NCBI GenBank assembly: GCA_050184585.1
Contig: JBFXAF010000009.1
Location: forward strand, 62,001 to 126,000
DNA length: 64,000 nt
Reading direction: 5' to 3'
Source: JBFXAF01 sp050184585
GTDB taxonomy: Bacteria > Pseudomonadota > Alphaproteobacteria > Rhizobiales > Rhizobiaceae
How positions within the stretch are numbered: the stretch's first letter is position 1; every line of letters starts with the position of its first letter. The translations under genes were made by a program, and so were the position numbers. Of the stretch, positions 62,850 through 64,000 are shown in pieces. The notes below the pieces were generated by a model, which made no database searches, was not told the origin of the DNA, and saw nothing but the letters and a program-made list of their open reading frames with translations.

Positions 62850-64000
62850 GCGAGCGCTGGGCCCGCGCGATCCTGAGCGCCTATCGCTGGACCGGCGCGG
62901 CAACCTACCCGCTGGTCGGCGGTTATCTCGCGTACCGGGCGAGCCGCGGCAAGGAGGATCACGCGCGCCGGGGCGAACGCTACGGCATCACGCAGAGGCA
63001 GCGGCCGGAAGGCCCGCTCCTGTGGATGCATGCGGCGAGCGTCGGCGAAACGGTCGCCGTGATTCCGCTGATGGAACGCGTTGCCGAACTTGGCGTCGGC
63101 ATCGTCCTCACCACCGGAACCGTGACCTCGGCGAACGTCGCGGCTGAGCGGCTTGGTCGTCACGTCATCCACCAGTACGTGCCTCTGGACATGAAGCCGG
63201 CCGTCAAGAATTTCCTCGACCACTGGTCGCCGGACCTGGCGATCATGGCCGAGTCGGAGATCTGGCCCGTCACCATCATGGAACTTGGCCAACGACGGGT
63301 GCCGCAGATCCTGGTGAACGGCCGCATGTCGGATCGCTCCTTCGCGGCCTGGTCCAAGCGCTCCTATCTCGCCGAAGCGATATTCGAGAACCTGTCGCAC
63401 GTCGCCGCCCAGTCCGACCAGGACGGGGAGCGGTTCCTCGCTCTCGGAGCCCGCCCCGTCACCGTCACCGGCAACCTCAAGGGCGACACCCAGCCTCCGC
63501 CGGCGGATGTCAGGGCTGTAGGCGCGATCGAGGCGCAGATCGGACCACGGCGCACCTGGGCCGCGATCTCGACCCATGCCGGCGAGGAAGCGGTGGCCGC
63601 CCGTGTTCATGCGACGTTGAGGCCGCGTCATCCCGATCTGCTGACGATCATCGTGCCGCGTCATCCGGAACGGGCCGGGGCGCTCGCGGACGAGTTCGCG
63701 GCGATGGGGCTGAAGGTCGTGCGGCGCAGCGACGGCGGCCGCATCCGCGCGGACACCGACATCTATCTTGGCGACACCATCGGCGAGATGGGACTCTACC
63801 TTCGCCTCACCGAGATTGCGTTCGTCGGGCGCTCCCTGACCGCCGAGGGAGGCCAGAACCCCCTCGAGCCCGCCATGCTTGGCACTGCCGTTCTTGCCGG
63901 GCTGAATGTCCAGAATTTCCGCGAATCCTATCAGCGGCTGATCGCCAGCGGCGGCGCCAAGCTGGTCAAGGACCGGGAAATGCTCGCGGGCGCGGTCAAT
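62846..64000 (+). CDS. waaA: Kdo transferase, N-terminal 385 residues (3' end outside window)
   Basis: The GT-B glycosyltransferase that attaches Kdo to lipid A precursor. The sequence AYRWTGAATYPLVGGYLAYRASRGKEDHARRGERYG, LWMHAASVGETVAVIPLMERV (with the catalytic Glu) and LTTGTVTSA, AESEIWPVTIMELGQRRVPQILVNGRMSDRS are canonical; the C-terminal half has FVGRSLTAEGGQNPLEPAML. The gene runs off the window; the family is about 425-440 residues, so only the last 40-55 are missing. Confidence 0.95.
   Translation, partial: MSERWARAILSAYRWTGAATYPLVGGYLAYRASRGKEDHARRGERYGITQRQRPEGPLLWMHAASVGETVAVIPLMERVAELGVGIVLTTGTVTSANVAAERLGRHVIHQYVPLDMKPAVKNFLDHWSPDLAIMAESEIWPVTIMELGQRRVPQILVNGRMSDRSFAAWSKRSYLAEAIFENLSHVAAQSDQDGERFLALGARPVTVTGNLKGDTQPPPADVRAVGAIEAQIGPRRTWAAISTHAGEEAVAARVHATLRPRHPDLLTIIVPRHPERAGALADEFAAMGLKVVRRSDGGRIRADTDIYLGDTIGEMGLYLRLTEIAFVGRSLTAEGGQNPLEPAMLGTAVLAGLNVQNFRESYQRLIASGGAKLVKDREMLAGAVN

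Overview
The window is GC-rich (about 65%) chromosomal DNA from an alphaproteobacterium of the order Hyphomicrobiales, most likely close to Mesorhizobium/Phyllobacteriaceae. Pointers are a LysR regulator of the LsrB/VtlR type beside a candidate AbcR small RNA, the split HisZ-HisG ATP phosphoribosyltransferase, a class-2 GshA, DUF1127, DUF4170 and DUF374 genes, and the palindromic repeats whose translation reads SPLEGEMAxxRPEG. I saw no phage, insertion sequence, CRISPR array, rRNA or tRNA.

Layout. 1-5.2 kb: 3' part of an acetoacetyl-CoA synthetase gene, candidate AbcR-like sRNA, vtlR/lsrB-like regulator, DUF1127, a tiny membrane ORF, a class I amidotransferase and an Ada-like four-cysteine protein. 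5.2-8.2 kb: rsmE and the CIRCE-controlled groES-groEL operon. 8.4-11.9 kb: the clearest accessory module, an unusual subtilisin-like protease followed directly by a ComEC-like metallo-beta-lactamase-fold protein. 12.2-18.1 kb: TauE/SafE permease, a GntR regulator divergent from a DctPQM TRAP transporter, and fumC. 18.2-24.8 kb: two DoxX proteins, hisG, hisZ, hisS, tag and an L,D-transpeptidase. 24.9-34.2 kb: a bile-acid-symporter-family carrier and a divergent glycolate/lactate locus (glcD-E-F leftward; gntR-lutA-lutB-lutC rightward) with two matching palindromes in the shared promoter region. 34.2-39.3 kb: phosphoesterase, DUF937, gshA, Fsr-like MFS and LysE exporters. 39.4-44.8 kb: two tandem TadG-like von Willebrand proteins and a degenerate EAL protein. 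44.9-57.6 kb: HAD phosphatase, ribF, ileS (with a palindromic repeat inserted in frame), a lipoprotein, tadA, an RluB-type pseudouridine synthase with long charged tails, rsmD, an M16 active/inactive pair and a patatin. 57.6-64 kb: MATE exporter, VOC protein, pmbA/tldD, cysQ-like phosphatase, DUF4170, DUF374 acyltransferase and the 5' part of waaA.

How the genes work together. Most are housekeeping: RNA modification (rsmE, rsmD, tadA, rluB), tRNA charging (hisS, ileS), histidine synthesis, glutathione, flavin cofactors and lipid A/Kdo assembly. The glc/lut locus would oxidise glycolate and/or lactate under one GntR regulator. The main candidate for an undescribed system is the protease plus MBL pair. 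Smaller leads are two possible micro-ORFs (one between glcD and glcE, one isoleucine-rich upstream of ileS), the repeat inside ileS, a low-GC patch in hisS, and several palindromic operator candidates.
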